Assembly (NCBI RefSeq): GCF_000176135.1
Contig: NZ_ACZN01000010.1
Coordinates: 18,637 to 82,636, forward strand
DNA length: 64,000 bases
Reading direction: 5' to 3'
From: Vibrio coralliilyticus ATCC BAA-450
GTDB lineage: Bacteria; Pseudomonadota; Gammaproteobacteria; Enterobacterales; Vibrionaceae
Shown here in pieces: positions 23,575-32,368 of this stretch (position 1 is the stretch's first letter; every line of letters starts with the position of its first letter). Under the pieces are notes generated by a model, which was not told where the DNA came from, did not search any database, and saw only the letters and a program-made list of their open reading frames with translations. Made by a program: the position numbers and the translations under genes.

Positions 23575-23713
23575 TCACTACGATGCGTCGTTATTTCGAA
23601 TAATTTCTGCGTTCGGCGTACTCACATACACTTGTATGCTGCGTGCGCCTCACTTGAACTAATGCGAACTAACTTAGCCTCGAAGCAATTAATTTGATAG
23701 CTTCATTGCACTT

Positions 23714-23739
23714 AAAGCACTGCCTATTGGCGGTGCTTT
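23714..23739 (+). terminator. Terminator after gyrB
   Basis: An 11-pair stem AAAGCACTGCC/GGCGGTGCTTT (one G·T) with a TATT loop runs into TTTTT on the plus strand, about 140 bases after the gyrB stop. Confidence 0.8.
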
Positions 23740-23795
23740 TTGTGCCTGTAAGGCATTGAAAATTATTGGTTTGGCAAAATAATTGAAAATAATCC

Positions 23796-23824
23796 CTTGA
23801 AACTATTTTGCTCAATCCACATAT
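23796..23824 (+). promoter_or_regulatory. Sigma-32 (heat-shock) promoter of the small heat-shock gene
   Basis: CTTGAAA (23796–23802) and CCACATAT (23817–23824) match the RpoH promoter pattern CTTGAA / CCCCATnT with a spacing near 14. The gene downstream encodes an Hsp20 family chaperone, which fits heat-shock control. Transcription from here would give a leader of about 240 bases. Confidence 0.65.
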
Positions 23825-23990
23825 CTAGTTGTGAAGAGGGAGGCTGTCTTGCTCACGAGAGAAGAAACAGAACCTCACTAACCGCCAATAGGGTATCGCT
23901 CAGGAGAGGATGACTTTAGAGGCACACAATTGAACTGATTTATAGCTACGTCCCAGAGTCAACAGAACCCGAGGAGTAGTGAATAAATCC

Positions 23991-24066
23991 CTTAGTCGGC
24001 AAGGCTCGAATACAGAATCGATCCGCGCAAACTCACGACTAAGACTATTGCTTACTATGAGGATAG
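23991..24066 (+). promoter_or_regulatory. ROSE-like RNA thermometer in the hsp20 leader
   Basis: The leader ends in two adjacent hairpins. The first pairs CTTAGTCG (23991–23998) with CGACTAAG (24036–24043). The second pairs CTA-TTGCT (24045–24052) with AGGA-TAG (24060–24066), burying the ribosome site AGGA. The TTGCT sequence is the hallmark U(U/C)GCU of ROSE elements, which pair weakly with the Shine-Dalgarno and melt on heating. The family and position are established for other hsp20 genes; this copy is inferred by eye. Confidence 0.75.
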
Positions 24067-24070
24067 CATT

Positions 24071-24505
24071 ATGAGAACTGTAGATTTCACTCCACTTTAC
24101 CGCAACGCAATCGGCTTCGATCGTCTATTCAACATGATGGAAGCGAACACTTCGAAGAACACTTCTGGCGGTTACCCTCCATACAATATCGAGCAAAAAG
24201 ATGAAAACAACTACCGTATTACTATGGCAGTTGCAGGCTTTGCTGAAGAGCAGCTAGACCTTACTCAAAAAGAAAACATGCTGATTGTTAAGGGGGAGCG
24301 TAAATCAGAAGAAGAGAAGCAATACGTATATCAAGGCATCGCAGAGCGCGATTTTGAGCGTAAATTCCAGCTAGCAGACTATGTAAAAGTGGTGGGTGCA
24401 AGCATGGAAAATGGTCTACTGCACATTGACCTAGAGCGCGAAATCCCTGAAGCGATGCAACCACGTAAGATTGCGATTGGTGGTAACAACCTAATCGAAG
24501 GTTAA
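24071..24505 (+). CDS. ibpA: Small heat-shock protein, Hsp20/IbpA family
   Basis: This ATP-independent chaperone holds unfolding proteins for DnaK/ClpB. It has 144 residues. The N-terminal arm [20 protein letters not shown] resembles IbpA. An alpha-crystallin domain spans about residues 38–125 ([20 protein letters not shown] to [11 protein letters not shown]), and a short C-terminal tail contains a KIAI anchor motif. It stands alone behind a heat-shock promoter and thermometer and ahead of a terminator. Only one ibp gene is present here; vibrios often call it hspA. Confidence 0.93.
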   Translation: MRTVDFTPLYRNAIGFDRLFNMMEANTSKNTSGGYPPYNIEQKDENNYRITMAVAGFAEEQLDLTQKENMLIVKGERKSEEEKQYVYQGIAERDFERKFQLADYVKVVGASMENGLLHIDLEREIPEAMQPRKIAIGGNNLIEG

Positions 24506-24562
24506 CCCGTCATATTTGAAACCACTGGCTTTAACTAGCCAAATAGATCGGGAATAAGAGTG

Positions 24563-24587
24563 AAAGAGCACCATCTAGGTGCTCTTT
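24563..24587 (+). terminator. Terminator after the small heat-shock gene
   Basis: A perfect stem AAAGAGCACC/GGTGCTCTTT with an ATCTA loop is followed by a T run on the plus strand. The minus-strand side has few Ts, so it mainly serves the hsp20 transcript. Confidence 0.85.
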
Positions 24588-24613
24588 TTTGATCTAACCG
24601 AAGCAGTGTTTAC

Positions 24614-25864
24614 TTAGGCTTCTTGATACGCTTTCTCGACTTCTTCAGCAATAATCTTGATGCCTTTCTGCATCATTTCATCATCTTGAACGTAGTTCAT
24701 GCGCAGACATTGGTGGGCGTGTTCCCAGCCATCTTCCTGACCAATGAAGAAGTATTCCCCCGGTACAATCAATACGCCGCGAGCTTTCAGTCTTTGGTAC
24801 AGCTCCATAGTGGTGATTGGCAGTTCATCAAACCAAAGCCATAGGAAGATCGCCCCTTCTGGTTTGTGAATGCGAAAACGTGAGTCAGTGATGGCGGTTT
24901 GCAGCAGTTCGACAGCTCGCTGAGATTTTTGCTTATAAAACGGCTTGATAACATTGGTGCTGAGATTCAACAGGTCATCATTCTTAATCATATGGTGACC
25001 TAACGCAGGACCAAGGCTTCCCGGAGCCAAGCTGATGATGCCGTTCATATTGGTCATAGCCTGAGTCACTTCTTCGTTGGCAATCACAATCCCGCAACGT
25101 ACTCCCGGTAGGCCGAGTTTAGACAGGCTCATACATAGGATGGTGTTTTCGTTCCAGAACGGCTGAACATCTTCAAAGATGATGTTCGGGAATGGCAGGC
25201 CATAGGCATTGTCGATGATGAGCGGAATGTTATTTTCGCGCGCCAGTTTATCCAGCTTGTGTATTTCTTCATCAGTGAGTACGTTGCCAGTGGGGTTGGT
25301 TGGACGTGAGGCACAAATGGCGGCAACCGAGTCATCGACTTTGAGTTGTTCGAAGTCGACATGGTATTTAAACAGACCATTGTCGAGCATCTCGATCTCT
25401 GGGTGGTAAGAGACAAAGATATCTTCATCTACGCCTGCATCGCCGTAGCCAATGTATTCAGGCGCTAAAGGCAGCAGAATTTTCTTATGCGAGCCATCTG
25501 GTTGTTTACCCGCCAGCAGATTAAACAGATAAAAGAAGCCGCTCTGACTGCCGTTAGTCAGGCTGATGTTCTTTTCTGATATGTTCCAGCCATAAGTGTC
25601 TTTTAATAGCTTAGCCAGAGCTTTGACAAACGCGTCTTTGCCTTGCGGGCCATCATAGTTGGCCATGGCGGCCACGAGCTCCCCGTTGGCGAGCATCTCC
25701 TCACTGGCTTGGCGAAAGTATTCGAGCATGGCTGGAATAGCGGCTGGGTTACCACCTCCGAGCATGATCGCACCTGGCGTGCGTAGGCCGTCGTTTAAGT
25801 CATCCATTAAACGCGTAATACCGGAATACTGATTGAATTTTTCACCAAACTTAGAGAATTGCAT
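24614..25864 (-). CDS. avtA: Valine–pyruvate aminotransferase
   Basis: This PLP enzyme exchanges amino groups between valine (or 2-oxoisovalerate) and alanine/pyruvate. The 416 residues compare with 417 in E. coli AvtA and share its hallmark sequences: GITRLMDDLNDGLRTPGAIM near the N-terminus, then SRPTNPTGNVLTDEE, IPLIIDNAYGLPFPNIIF and the PLP lysine in CMSLSKLGLPGVRCG. The C-terminal half keeps KPEGAIFLWLWFDELPITT. It is a single-gene unit next to the small heat-shock gene. Confidence 0.93.
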   Translation of the reverse strand: MQFSKFGEKFNQYSGITRLMDDLNDGLRTPGAIMLGGGNPAAIPAMLEYFRQASEEMLANGELVAAMANYDGPQGKDAFVKALAKLLKDTYGWNISEKNISLTNGSQSGFFYLFNLLAGKQPDGSHKKILLPLAPEYIGYGDAGVDEDIFVSYHPEIEMLDNGLFKYHVDFEQLKVDDSVAAICASRPTNPTGNVLTDEEIHKLDKLARENNIPLIIDNAYGLPFPNIIFEDVQPFWNENTILCMSLSKLGLPGVRCGIVIANEEVTQAMTNMNGIISLAPGSLGPALGHHMIKNDDLLNLSTNVIKPFYKQKSQRAVELLQTAITDSRFRIHKPEGAIFLWLWFDELPITTMELYQRLKARGVLIVPGEYFFIGQEDGWEHAHQCLRMNYVQDDEMMQKGIKIIAEEVEKAYQEA

Positions 25865-26037
25865 TTGTAGTTATACCTAATTCATTGTGATTGCTTTAAG
25901 TGTAATAGTTACTAGTCGAAGCTAGTAATTCCAAGACTCACCTTGAGCGTTGTGGTCTATGGATAATCGGGTAATCCCTGAACATACCTTAATGTGATTA
26001 CGAGGCAAAGCACAAAATTCCGTCACTGATAAAAACA

Positions 26038-26063
26038 AAGCCCAACTCCGAGGAGTTGGGCTT
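26038..26063 (-). terminator. Terminator after glyS
   Basis: A perfect 11-pair stem AAGCCCAACTC/GAGTTGGGCTT with a CGAG loop is followed on the minus strand by TTGTTTTT. It ends the glyQS transcript. Confidence 0.85.
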
Positions 26064-26088
26064 CGTAGAACCTATATTGTTCGAGATA

Positions 26089-28155
26089 TTACTTCTGTAG
26101 AAGTGAAACATCCGCGATCTGTAGGAATAAGTTACGCAGGTTGTTCAGTAGCGTTAGACGGTTCTTCTTCAATGCTTCGTCATCTGCCATTACCATGACG
26201 TTGTCGAAGAATGAATCGACTGGCTCACGCAGGTCAGCTAGCTTGCTTAGCGCTTGTTGGTAGTTACCTGTTGCGAACGCTGGCTCTAGCGCTTCTGTCA
26301 TTACTTCAACGCTTTCTGCCAGTGCTTTCTCTGCGTCTTCTTGTAGAAGTGATAGATCGATGTCTGCTGCTAGCTCACCATCGAACTTGGCTAGGATGTT
26401 GCCTACACGTTTGTTGGCTGCAGCAAGTGCTTCTGCCGCTTCCAGTTCACGGAAGTGAGAAACCGCTTTAACACGTTGGTCAAAGTCAGATGGCTTAGTT
26501 GGACGATTCGCCAGTACCGCTTGGATGATATCCACGCTGAAACCTGCATCTTGGTACCATGCACGGAAACGACCTAGCATAAAGTCGATAACGTCAGCTT
26601 CTACGTTGTCGTTGGTCAAATGGTCACCAAACAGAGATTTTGCCTTAGCAATCAAATCTGTTAGGTCTAGGTTGTAGCCGTTTTCAACGATAATACGTAG
26701 CACACCTAGTGATGCACGACGAAGTGCGAATGGGTCAGAACCCTTAGGTGCTTGGCCAATACCGAAGATACCAACGATCGTATCTAGCTTGTCAGCCATT
26801 GCTACCGCAGAAGAAATGCCTGTGCTAGGCAGCTCGTCACCGGCGAAACGAGGCATGTACTGCTCGTAAAGTGCCAGTGCAACTTGCTCGTCTTCACCAT
26901 CGTGAGTCGCATAGTGCATGCCCATTACACCTTGAGTATCGGTAAATTCGAATACCATAGATGTCATTAGGTCACACTTAGCCAGTAGGCCTGCGCGCTT
27001 AGATTTCTCAACGTCAGCATCGATTTGCTCAGCAATGTAGCCAGCAAGTTCTGTGATGCGGTCAGTCTTGTCTTTGATAGTACCAAGCTGCTTCTGGAAG
27101 ATCGCTTGCTCTAGTTCAGGCAAGCGGTCGATAAGAGGACGCTTACGGTCAGTGTTAAAGAAGAACTCAGCATCCGCTAGACGTGGACGTACTACCTTCT
27201 CGTTACCTTCGATAACGTAACGAGGCTCTTTCGATTCGATGTTAGAAACAAAGATGAAGTTTGGTAGTAGCTTCTTGTTTTCGTCATACACTGGGAAGTA
27301 CTTCTGGTCACCTTTCATGGTGTAAACCAGCGCTTCAGAAGGAACCTTTAGGAACTCTTCTTCGAACTTCGCAGTCAGTACCACTGGCCATTCAACCAGA
27401 GAAGTCACTTCTTCAACTAGGTCATCTTCTAGATCAGCAACACCGCCCACTGCTGCAGCGGCTTTTTGTGAATCTGCAAGGATGATCGCTTTACGTGCTT
27501 CGTAATCTGCCATCACTTTACCGCGCTCTTCTAGGATCGCTGGGTATTGCTCTGCAGATTCAATCGTGAATTCTTGCTCACCCATGAAGCGGTGACCACG
27601 GATAGTGCGATCTGATGCTACGCCAAGGATTTCACCTTCAATCAGGTCAGAGCCCATTAGCATAGTCAGTGTTTTAACTGGGCGGATAAACTGAGTAGTC
27701 TTGTTACCCCAACGCATTGGCTTCGCAATAGGTAGGTTACCCAGTGCTTTAGCTGCTAGGTCGACAACGATTTCAGACGTTGCTTGGCCTTTCACTTCTT
27801 GTTTGAAAAGAAGCCATTCGCCTTTGTCTGTTACTAGACGGTCAGCTTGCTCAACAGTGATGCCGTTACCACGCGCCCAACCTTGAGCGGCTTTCGTCGC
27901 GTTACCGTCCGCATCGAATGCGACAGAAACTGCTGGTCCACGTTTCTCAACCACTTTGTCCGCTTGGCCTTCAGCCAATGCAGTAACTTTAAGTGCTAGA
28001 CGACGAGGAGCGGCGTACCATTTCACGCCTTCGTGTGCTAGGTCTGCACCTTTAAGTTCCGCTTCGAAGTTAGCCGCGAACGCTTCCGCTAGGGTGCGAA
28101 GTTGCGTTGGTGGTAGCTCTTCTGTACCCAGTTCAATTAGAAATTCTTTTGCCAT
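26089..28155 (-). CDS. glyS: Glycine–tRNA ligase beta subunit
   Basis: This is the tRNA-binding subunit of the alpha2beta2 glycyl-tRNA synthetase. The 688 residues equal the E. coli size (689). It starts [20 protein letters not shown], a near-invariant N-terminus. The HD-like core is seen around [20 protein letters not shown] and the C-terminal anticodon-binding domain around [19 protein letters not shown]. Two bases separate it from glyQ. Confidence 0.98.
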   Translation of the reverse strand: MAKEFLIELGTEELPPTQLRTLAEAFAANFEAELKGADLAHEGVKWYAAPRRLALKVTALAEGQADKVVEKRGPAVSVAFDADGNATKAAQGWARGNGITVEQADRLVTDKGEWLLFKQEVKGQATSEIVVDLAAKALGNLPIAKPMRWGNKTTQFIRPVKTLTMLMGSDLIEGEILGVASDRTIRGHRFMGEQEFTIESAEQYPAILEERGKVMADYEARKAIILADSQKAAAAVGGVADLEDDLVEEVTSLVEWPVVLTAKFEEEFLKVPSEALVYTMKGDQKYFPVYDENKKLLPNFIFVSNIESKEPRYVIEGNEKVVRPRLADAEFFFNTDRKRPLIDRLPELEQAIFQKQLGTIKDKTDRITELAGYIAEQIDADVEKSKRAGLLAKCDLMTSMVFEFTDTQGVMGMHYATHDGEDEQVALALYEQYMPRFAGDELPSTGISSAVAMADKLDTIVGIFGIGQAPKGSDPFALRRASLGVLRIIVENGYNLDLTDLIAKAKSLFGDHLTNDNVEADVIDFMLGRFRAWYQDAGFSVDIIQAVLANRPTKPSDFDQRVKAVSHFRELEAAEALAAANKRVGNILAKFDGELAADIDLSLLQEDAEKALAESVEVMTEALEPAFATGNYQQALSKLADLREPVDSFFDNVMVMADDEALKKNRLTLLNNLRNLFLQIADVSLLQK

Positions 28156-28157
28156 GA

Positions 28158-29081
28158 TTACTTCTCCTCGCCTTCTTTCTTACACATTGGGAAGCCAAGA
28201 GCTTCACGTGATGCGTAGTACGCTTCTGCAACCGACTTAGTCAGGTTGCGGATACGAAGGATGTAACGCTGGCGTTCTGTTACTGAGATAGCTTTGCGTG
28301 CATCAAGAATGTTGAATGCATGACCCGCTTTAAGAATGCGCTCGTAAGCTGGAAGCGGAAGTGGCTTCTCAAGCTCAAGCAGTTCTTTGGTTTCTTTTTC
28401 ACATTGGTCGAAGAAAGTGAATAGGAAATCGACGTCCGCGTGTTCAAAGTTGTACGTTGACTGCTCCACTTCGTTTTGGTGGAAAATGTCGCCGTAAGTG
28501 ACTTTGCTGCCGTCAGGTGCGATGTTCCATACGAGATCGTAAACCGAGTCTACTTCTTGAATGTACATAGCGAGACGTTCGATACCGTAAGTGATTTCAC
28601 CGGTTACTGGTTTACACTCAAGGCCACCAACCTGCTGGAAGTAAGTAAACTGAGTCACTTCCATGCCGTTTAGCCACACTTCCCAGCCTAGGCCCCATGC
28701 GCCTAATGTTGGGTTTTCCCAGTTATCTTCGACGAAACGAATGTCGTGAACCAGAGGATCGACACCAAGTACTTCTAGAGAACCTAGGTACAGCTCCTGA
28801 ATATTGTCTGGCGATGGTTTTAGCGCTACTTGGAATTGGTAGTAGTGCTGAAGACGGTTAGGGTTTTCACCGTAACGGCCATCGGTCGGACGACGTGAAG
28901 GTTGTACGTAAGCTGTAGACATTGGCTCTGGGCCAAGCGCTCGTAGACAAGTCATTGGGTGAGAGGTACCCGCACCCACTTCCATATCTAGCGGTTGAAC
29001 AATGGTACAACCATTTTGAGCCCAATAATCCTGCAGCGCGAGGATCATTCCCTGGAAGGTTTTGATATCGTATTTTTGCAT
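28158..29081 (-). CDS. glyQ: Glycine–tRNA ligase alpha subunit
   Basis: This catalytic class II synthetase subunit activates glycine. The 307 residues begin [20 protein letters not shown] and contain class II motif 2 elements ([40 protein letters not shown]) and the [20 protein letters not shown] signature. It is the first gene of glyQS. No T-box is visible upstream, as expected for a gammaproteobacterium. Confidence 0.98.
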   Translation of the reverse strand: MQKYDIKTFQGMILALQDYWAQNGCTIVQPLDMEVGAGTSHPMTCLRALGPEPMSTAYVQPSRRPTDGRYGENPNRLQHYYQFQVALKPSPDNIQELYLGSLEVLGVDPLVHDIRFVEDNWENPTLGAWGLGWEVWLNGMEVTQFTYFQQVGGLECKPVTGEITYGIERLAMYIQEVDSVYDLVWNIAPDGSKVTYGDIFHQNEVEQSTYNFEHADVDFLFTFFDQCEKETKELLELEKPLPLPAYERILKAGHAFNILDARKAISVTERQRYILRIRNLTKSVAEAYYASREALGFPMCKKEGEEK

Positions 29082-29358
29082 AAGTCAGGTTCGCGCGATT
29101 CTTCTGTTGCTGTTATTGATCAAATGTTCGCCGTAGTCATGGCGATTTCTATCACTTTCAGCACATTAATATAATGAAAATAACAATCAAGTATACCCAG
29201 ATATTGCGTAGGGGAGTAGGGCTAATCTTGATTAATTCCTAGTCAGAATTCTCCTTTAATGGATTTTTAATGGCTTATTCGTCCAAATTTTCCTAAAAGG
29301 AAGTTTTTGACCACTTTGTTACTTGAGAAATGACATAGAGCTGGATAGAATTGCGCCC

Positions 29359-29524
29359 ATCTTTGGGGAGTAGCTTACCAACACAATCAGCCTGATTGTT
29401 TGGTTCGTTCGTCAACATAATTGGTGCACAATCACCATGGCGCTCGAGACTCATCGCCTGATGGGTTTAGCAAGACCTTAGATAAACATCGTGAACCGGG
29501 GTGGGGCACGAGGTTTGTCTTAGG
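29359..29524 (+). promoter_or_regulatory. yybP-ykoY manganese riboswitch with competing hairpin
   Basis: The leader of the exporter gene carries the family consensus: TTGGGGAGTAGC (from 29364), CGTCAACATAA (from 29410) and AGCAAGACCTTAG (from 29469). P1 can form between ATCTTTGG (29359–29366) and CCTTAGAT (29476–29483). The same 3' strand can instead join an 18-pair hairpin, 29476–29493 with 29507–29524, with two mismatches. This suggests a switch between the Mn2+-bound aptamer and the long hairpin. The family senses Mn2+; the gene it controls here is a Mn exporter. Confidence 0.85.
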
Positions 29525-29559
29525 TTTAAAATAATTATCCCTGCCTCAATGAGCATGTC

Positions 29560-30114
29560 GTGAGCGTTTTAGCTATTTCAATTACCACTGTCGCTTTAGC
29601 CGAAATTGGTGACAAAACCCAGCTATTGTCTTTGCTGTTGGCCAGTCGTTATCGAAAACCGATACCGATTATCGCCGCTATTTTCTTCGCTACTATTGCC
29701 AATCACGCCCTTGCGGCTTGGTTAGGTGTGGTTGTGGCCGACTATTTATCACCTGAGGTGCTTAAGTGGGTCGTGGTGGCAAGTTTTCTCGCTATGGCGG
29801 GTTGGGTACTGATCCCAGATAAGCTGGATGATGACGATGAAATTTCTAACCGAGGGCCGTTTGTCGCCAGTTTTATTGCGTTCTTTATCGCTGAAATTGG
29901 TGATAAAACTCAGATTGCCACGTCTATCTTAGGAGCTCAGTTTGCTGATGCGTTGACGTTAGTGATAATCGGTACCACGCTGGGCATGCTGGCAGCTAAT
30001 GTCCCTGTAGTTCTGATTGGTAAATTGTCAGCCGATAAAATGCCGCTCAACCTGATCCGTAAGGTGACGGCTCTGCTATTTATCGCTCTGGCGGTTGGCG
30101 CTGCGTTTTTCTAA
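29560..30114 (+). CDS. mneA: Manganese exporter, GDT1/UPF0016 family
   Basis: This inner-membrane cation exporter is of the family studied as MneA in Vibrio cholerae and TMEM165/Gdt1 in eukaryotes. The 184 residues form two repeats of three hydrophobic segments, each opening with the signature ExGDKTQ: ALAEIGDKTQLL near residue 14 and FIAEIGDKTQIA near residue 113. The gene begins with GTG and has no strong ribosome site, consistent with control by the upstream Mn2+ riboswitch. Substrate assignment rests on family knowledge plus that riboswitch. Confidence 0.9.
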   Translation: MSVLAISITTVALAEIGDKTQLLSLLLASRYRKPIPIIAAIFFATIANHALAAWLGVVVADYLSPEVLKWVVVASFLAMAGWVLIPDKLDDDDEISNRGPFVASFIAFFIAEIGDKTQIATSILGAQFADALTLVIIGTTLGMLAANVPVVLIGKLSADKMPLNLIRKVTALLFIALAVGAAFF

Positions 30115-30322
30115 AACGGTCGCTAACGTGCGATAAAAAGCGGATATCTGGTGGAGAAATGCGATAGATCAAACTCTATGCTAAATTCGTGTAAGGGCGT
30201 GATCGCTGACATATTCGTGTCATACTTGTCATGCTAACTTAACGGTGTGAATGATGTTACTCAAGGTGAGAAAGATTCTGTTTATTCTTCAAACACCTAG
30301 AGTATAGCGAGAGGGCAACATT

Positions 30323-30583
30323 ATGCTTACACGTTATATGGGGATGACCCCAAAAAGTCAGAGTTATCTATTCACTTTCGGCTTGGTACTGTGTTTACTG
30401 GCAATGGTACTGACCGACATGTGGCTACCGATTGTTGCAGGTTCATTTGTGTTGACCGCGTTGACGGTTGAAGCCTGGATTCGAGTCGCGCACATTATCC
30501 CAATGCACGAAGAAATGCGGGCAATGCAAAAACAGCTGAGAAAATTGCAATCTGAAGTCCACACCATTGAATATGACGAATAA
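30323..30583 (+). CDS. Small membrane protein of unknown function with C-terminal coiled coil
   Basis: I do not recognise this 86-residue protein. It has two hydrophobic segments (about 16–33, YLFTFGLVLCLLAMVLTD, and 35–50, LPIVAGSFVLTALTVE). A charged helix follows, likely to form a coiled coil (HEEMRAMQKQLRKLQSEVHT), facing the cytoplasm if the first loop is periplasmic. GAGAGGG upstream of the ATG and a terminator just after the stop support a real single-gene unit. Confidence 0.75.
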   Translation: MLTRYMGMTPKSQSYLFTFGLVLCLLAMVLTDMWLPIVAGSFVLTALTVEAWIRVAHIIPMHEEMRAMQKQLRKLQSEVHTIEYDE

Positions 30584-30589
30584 ACAAAC

Positions 30590-30606
30590 GGCTGCCCCAG
30601 GCAGCC
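30590..30606 (+). terminator. Terminator after the 86-residue membrane protein gene
   Basis: Stem GGCTGCC/GGCAGCC with a three-base loop is followed by ATTTTT on the plus strand, seven bases after the stop codon. It lies between convergent genes and may also slow tusA transcription. Confidence 0.75.
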
Positions 30607-30637
30607 ATTTTTCACTTCAATTAGTTTAGCGTTAACG

Positions 30638-30892
30638 CTAATCCATTCCTTTCTTGATCAGATACTGATAAGGCAGCTCTTCAGTTTGAGCCGCAATCAG
30701 CTGGTGATCCATAAAGCGGCAGAAGCTCGGAATGTCACGTGTGGTGGATGGGTCATCGGCTTTTACCAGCAGAATCTCGCCCTCTTGCATGTTACGGATT
30801 GTCTTCCTGACCATCATCACGGGCTCTGGGCAGCGCAGTCCTTCTGCCTCTAAAGTCTGGGTCGCCTGTTCTGAATTGATTGTCATGGTCAT
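30638..30892 (-). CDS. tusA: Sulfur carrier protein TusA
   Basis: TusA relays persulfide sulfur from IscS to TusBCD for 2-thiouridine in tRNA and to other sulfur pathways. The 84 residues include the signature [17 protein letters not shown] with the reactive cysteine at about residue 21, and the [20 protein letters not shown] segment. Two in-frame ATG codons lie two residues apart. I use the first, which is better spaced from GAGG. It is a single gene between two small membrane-protein genes. Confidence 0.93.
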   Translation of the reverse strand: MTMTINSEQATQTLEAEGLRCPEPVMMVRKTIRNMQEGEILLVKADDPSTTRDIPSFCRFMDHQLIAAQTEELPYQYLIKKGMD

Positions 30893-31021
30893 ATCTTTGG
30901 TTACCTCAATAGGGGGTAGATAATACTGGTGAAGAAAAAATATTCAATAACCCCTTGGCAAATCGATCAAATTGTTTTAACTTAGTTAACAAGTTGGTAA
31001 CATTTAAAACAAGGAGCGCTT

Positions 31022-31207
31022 ATGTTGACAGCTTTAGATCGTCTAACAATCTATTCCGTGCTGTGCTTTATTTCTTTTTGCGCACTTGTTTTACGTACAC
31101 CAGCAGAATCGTCGTTTATGCCTTTGCTCGGCATGGTTGCGACGGTTGTAGGGATTTGGCTCGAGATGCATCGCTGGCCGAGCGCATCTGAAGAGCAAGA
31201 AAATTGA
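31022..31207 (+). CDS. Small membrane protein of unknown function
   Basis: This 61-residue ORF begins MLTALDRLTIYSVLCFISFC and has two hydrophobic stretches (about 9–25 and 33–48), then a polar tail SASEEQEN. AAGGAG sits seven bases before the ATG, an excellent ribosome site, and a hairpin with a T run follows the gene. These signals favour this frame over an overlapping one. I recognise no family and assign no function. Confidence 0.7.
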   Translation: MLTALDRLTIYSVLCFISFCALVLRTPAESSFMPLLGMVATVVGIWLEMHRWPSASEEQEN

Positions 31208-31288
31208 TGGTTGAACTTCCAACAACCATTCTCAATTGTAACTACGCTCAATTACATTCCGACACTATCCCCATTTTTCTTGGGCTTC

Positions 31289-31304
31289 CCCGCTGAAAGG
31301 CGGG
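31289..31304 (+). terminator. Terminator after the 61-residue ORF
   Basis: Stem CCCGC/GCGGG with loop TGAAAG is followed by eight or more Ts on the plus strand. Confidence 0.75.
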
Positions 31305-31364
31305 ATTTTTTTTATCTAAAGAGTACAATTCAATAAATACACCCTTCATTTTAAGTGGCTATTT

Positions 31365-32306
31365 GTGGAATTAGAAGACATCTATCGCCGTGATCTGAAT
31401 TTGCTGGTGGCGTTGCGGGTTTTAATCGAAGAGTGCAGTGTCAGTAAGGCAGCACATCGACTTAATCTTAGCCAGTCTGCGATGAGCCGAGTGTTAGGTC
31501 GGTTGCGTGATATGCTGGATGACCCTTTGTTTACACGCCAGGGGCAACACCTGATTCCAACCGAAAAAGCGCTTGAAGTCGACAAAGCACTGGGAGAGCC
31601 GCTGGAGTCTCTGCGTCAGGTGTTGTCTCCGATTCAAACTGAACCGCAAAGCTTTGAGAACACCTTCAATATCGCCACCACTGACTATGCGATGCAGACT
31701 ATTCTGCCCTTTGCTTTGCCGCGTATTTATCAGGAAGCGCCCAATGTGTCGATTAACTTTCTACCTCTGCAACATGACCGATTAGCTGATCAGTTGACGT
31801 ATGAGGGGGCGGATTTAGCCATATGCCGACCTATTGGCCCAGTAGAGCCACTGCGCAGTGAAATTCTTGGGCGTGTAGGGGTTTTATGTCTCTTATCTAA
31901 ACAGCACCCGTTGGCCAACACGTCACTCAGTCTGAAGGACTACCTAACCTATCCACATGCGATGATTGCTATCAGTGATGGCGTCAAAGCGTTAATTGAG
32001 CAGGCTCTGGTCGATCAGCCAAAACGAAAAATGGTGCTGCGGGCTTATCATCTGGAAGCGGCATTGGCGATTGTGGATACCATGCCGCTGATCATTACGG
32101 TGCCAGCGGATTTAGCTTATCTGGTTGCAGAGCGTTACGATTTGGCGGTTAAACCTTTGCCGTTCCAGTTCACGCCGTTTGATTATTCTATGATCTGGCA
32201 TGCACGTTGCGAGCACTCACCAGCACAGGAATGGCTGCGATCTGTGGTGAGAGAAGAGTGTAGCCGTTTGATTGCCAAACGTATCGCAGATATGGGATTG
32301 GATTAA
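31365..32306 (+). CDS. LysR-family transcriptional regulator
   Basis: This is a LysR-type DNA-binding regulator of 313 residues. The N-terminal winged helix-turn-helix is at about 8–66 (DLNLLVALRVLIEECSVSKA then SQSAMSRVLGRLRDMLDDPL), and the effector domain runs from about residue 95 (NTFNIATTDYAMQTILPFAL). The start is GTG with a weak ribosome site. It is convergent with the acuI gene, sharing a bidirectional terminator. Overall style is that of the NodD/NahR/LeuO branch, but the target genes and ligand are unknown. Confidence 0.88.
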   Translation: MELEDIYRRDLNLLVALRVLIEECSVSKAAHRLNLSQSAMSRVLGRLRDMLDDPLFTRQGQHLIPTEKALEVDKALGEPLESLRQVLSPIQTEPQSFENTFNIATTDYAMQTILPFALPRIYQEAPNVSINFLPLQHDRLADQLTYEGADLAICRPIGPVEPLRSEILGRVGVLCLLSKQHPLANTSLSLKDYLTYPHAMIAISDGVKALIEQALVDQPKRKMVLRAYHLEAALAIVDTMPLIITVPADLAYLVAERYDLAVKPLPFQFTPFDYSMIWHARCEHSPAQEWLRSVVREECSRLIAKRIADMGLD

Positions 32307-32325
32307 CACGATTTCGATCGATACA

Positions 32326-32352
32326 AAAAGAGCCAGCAATGCTGGCTCTTTT
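32326..32352. terminator. Bidirectional terminator between the LysR gene and acuI
   Basis: A perfect 12-pair stem AAAAGAGCCAGC/GCTGGCTCTTTT with an AAT loop has T runs on both strands and lies between convergent stop codons. Confidence 0.88.
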
Positions 32353-32368
32353 ACTTTGAATCTTAGAA

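Noticed and set aside
30955..31191. Plus-strand 78-codon frame overlapping the 61-residue ORF
   Set aside because: It has no ribosome site, whereas the 61-residue frame has AAGGAG at ideal spacing and membrane segments.
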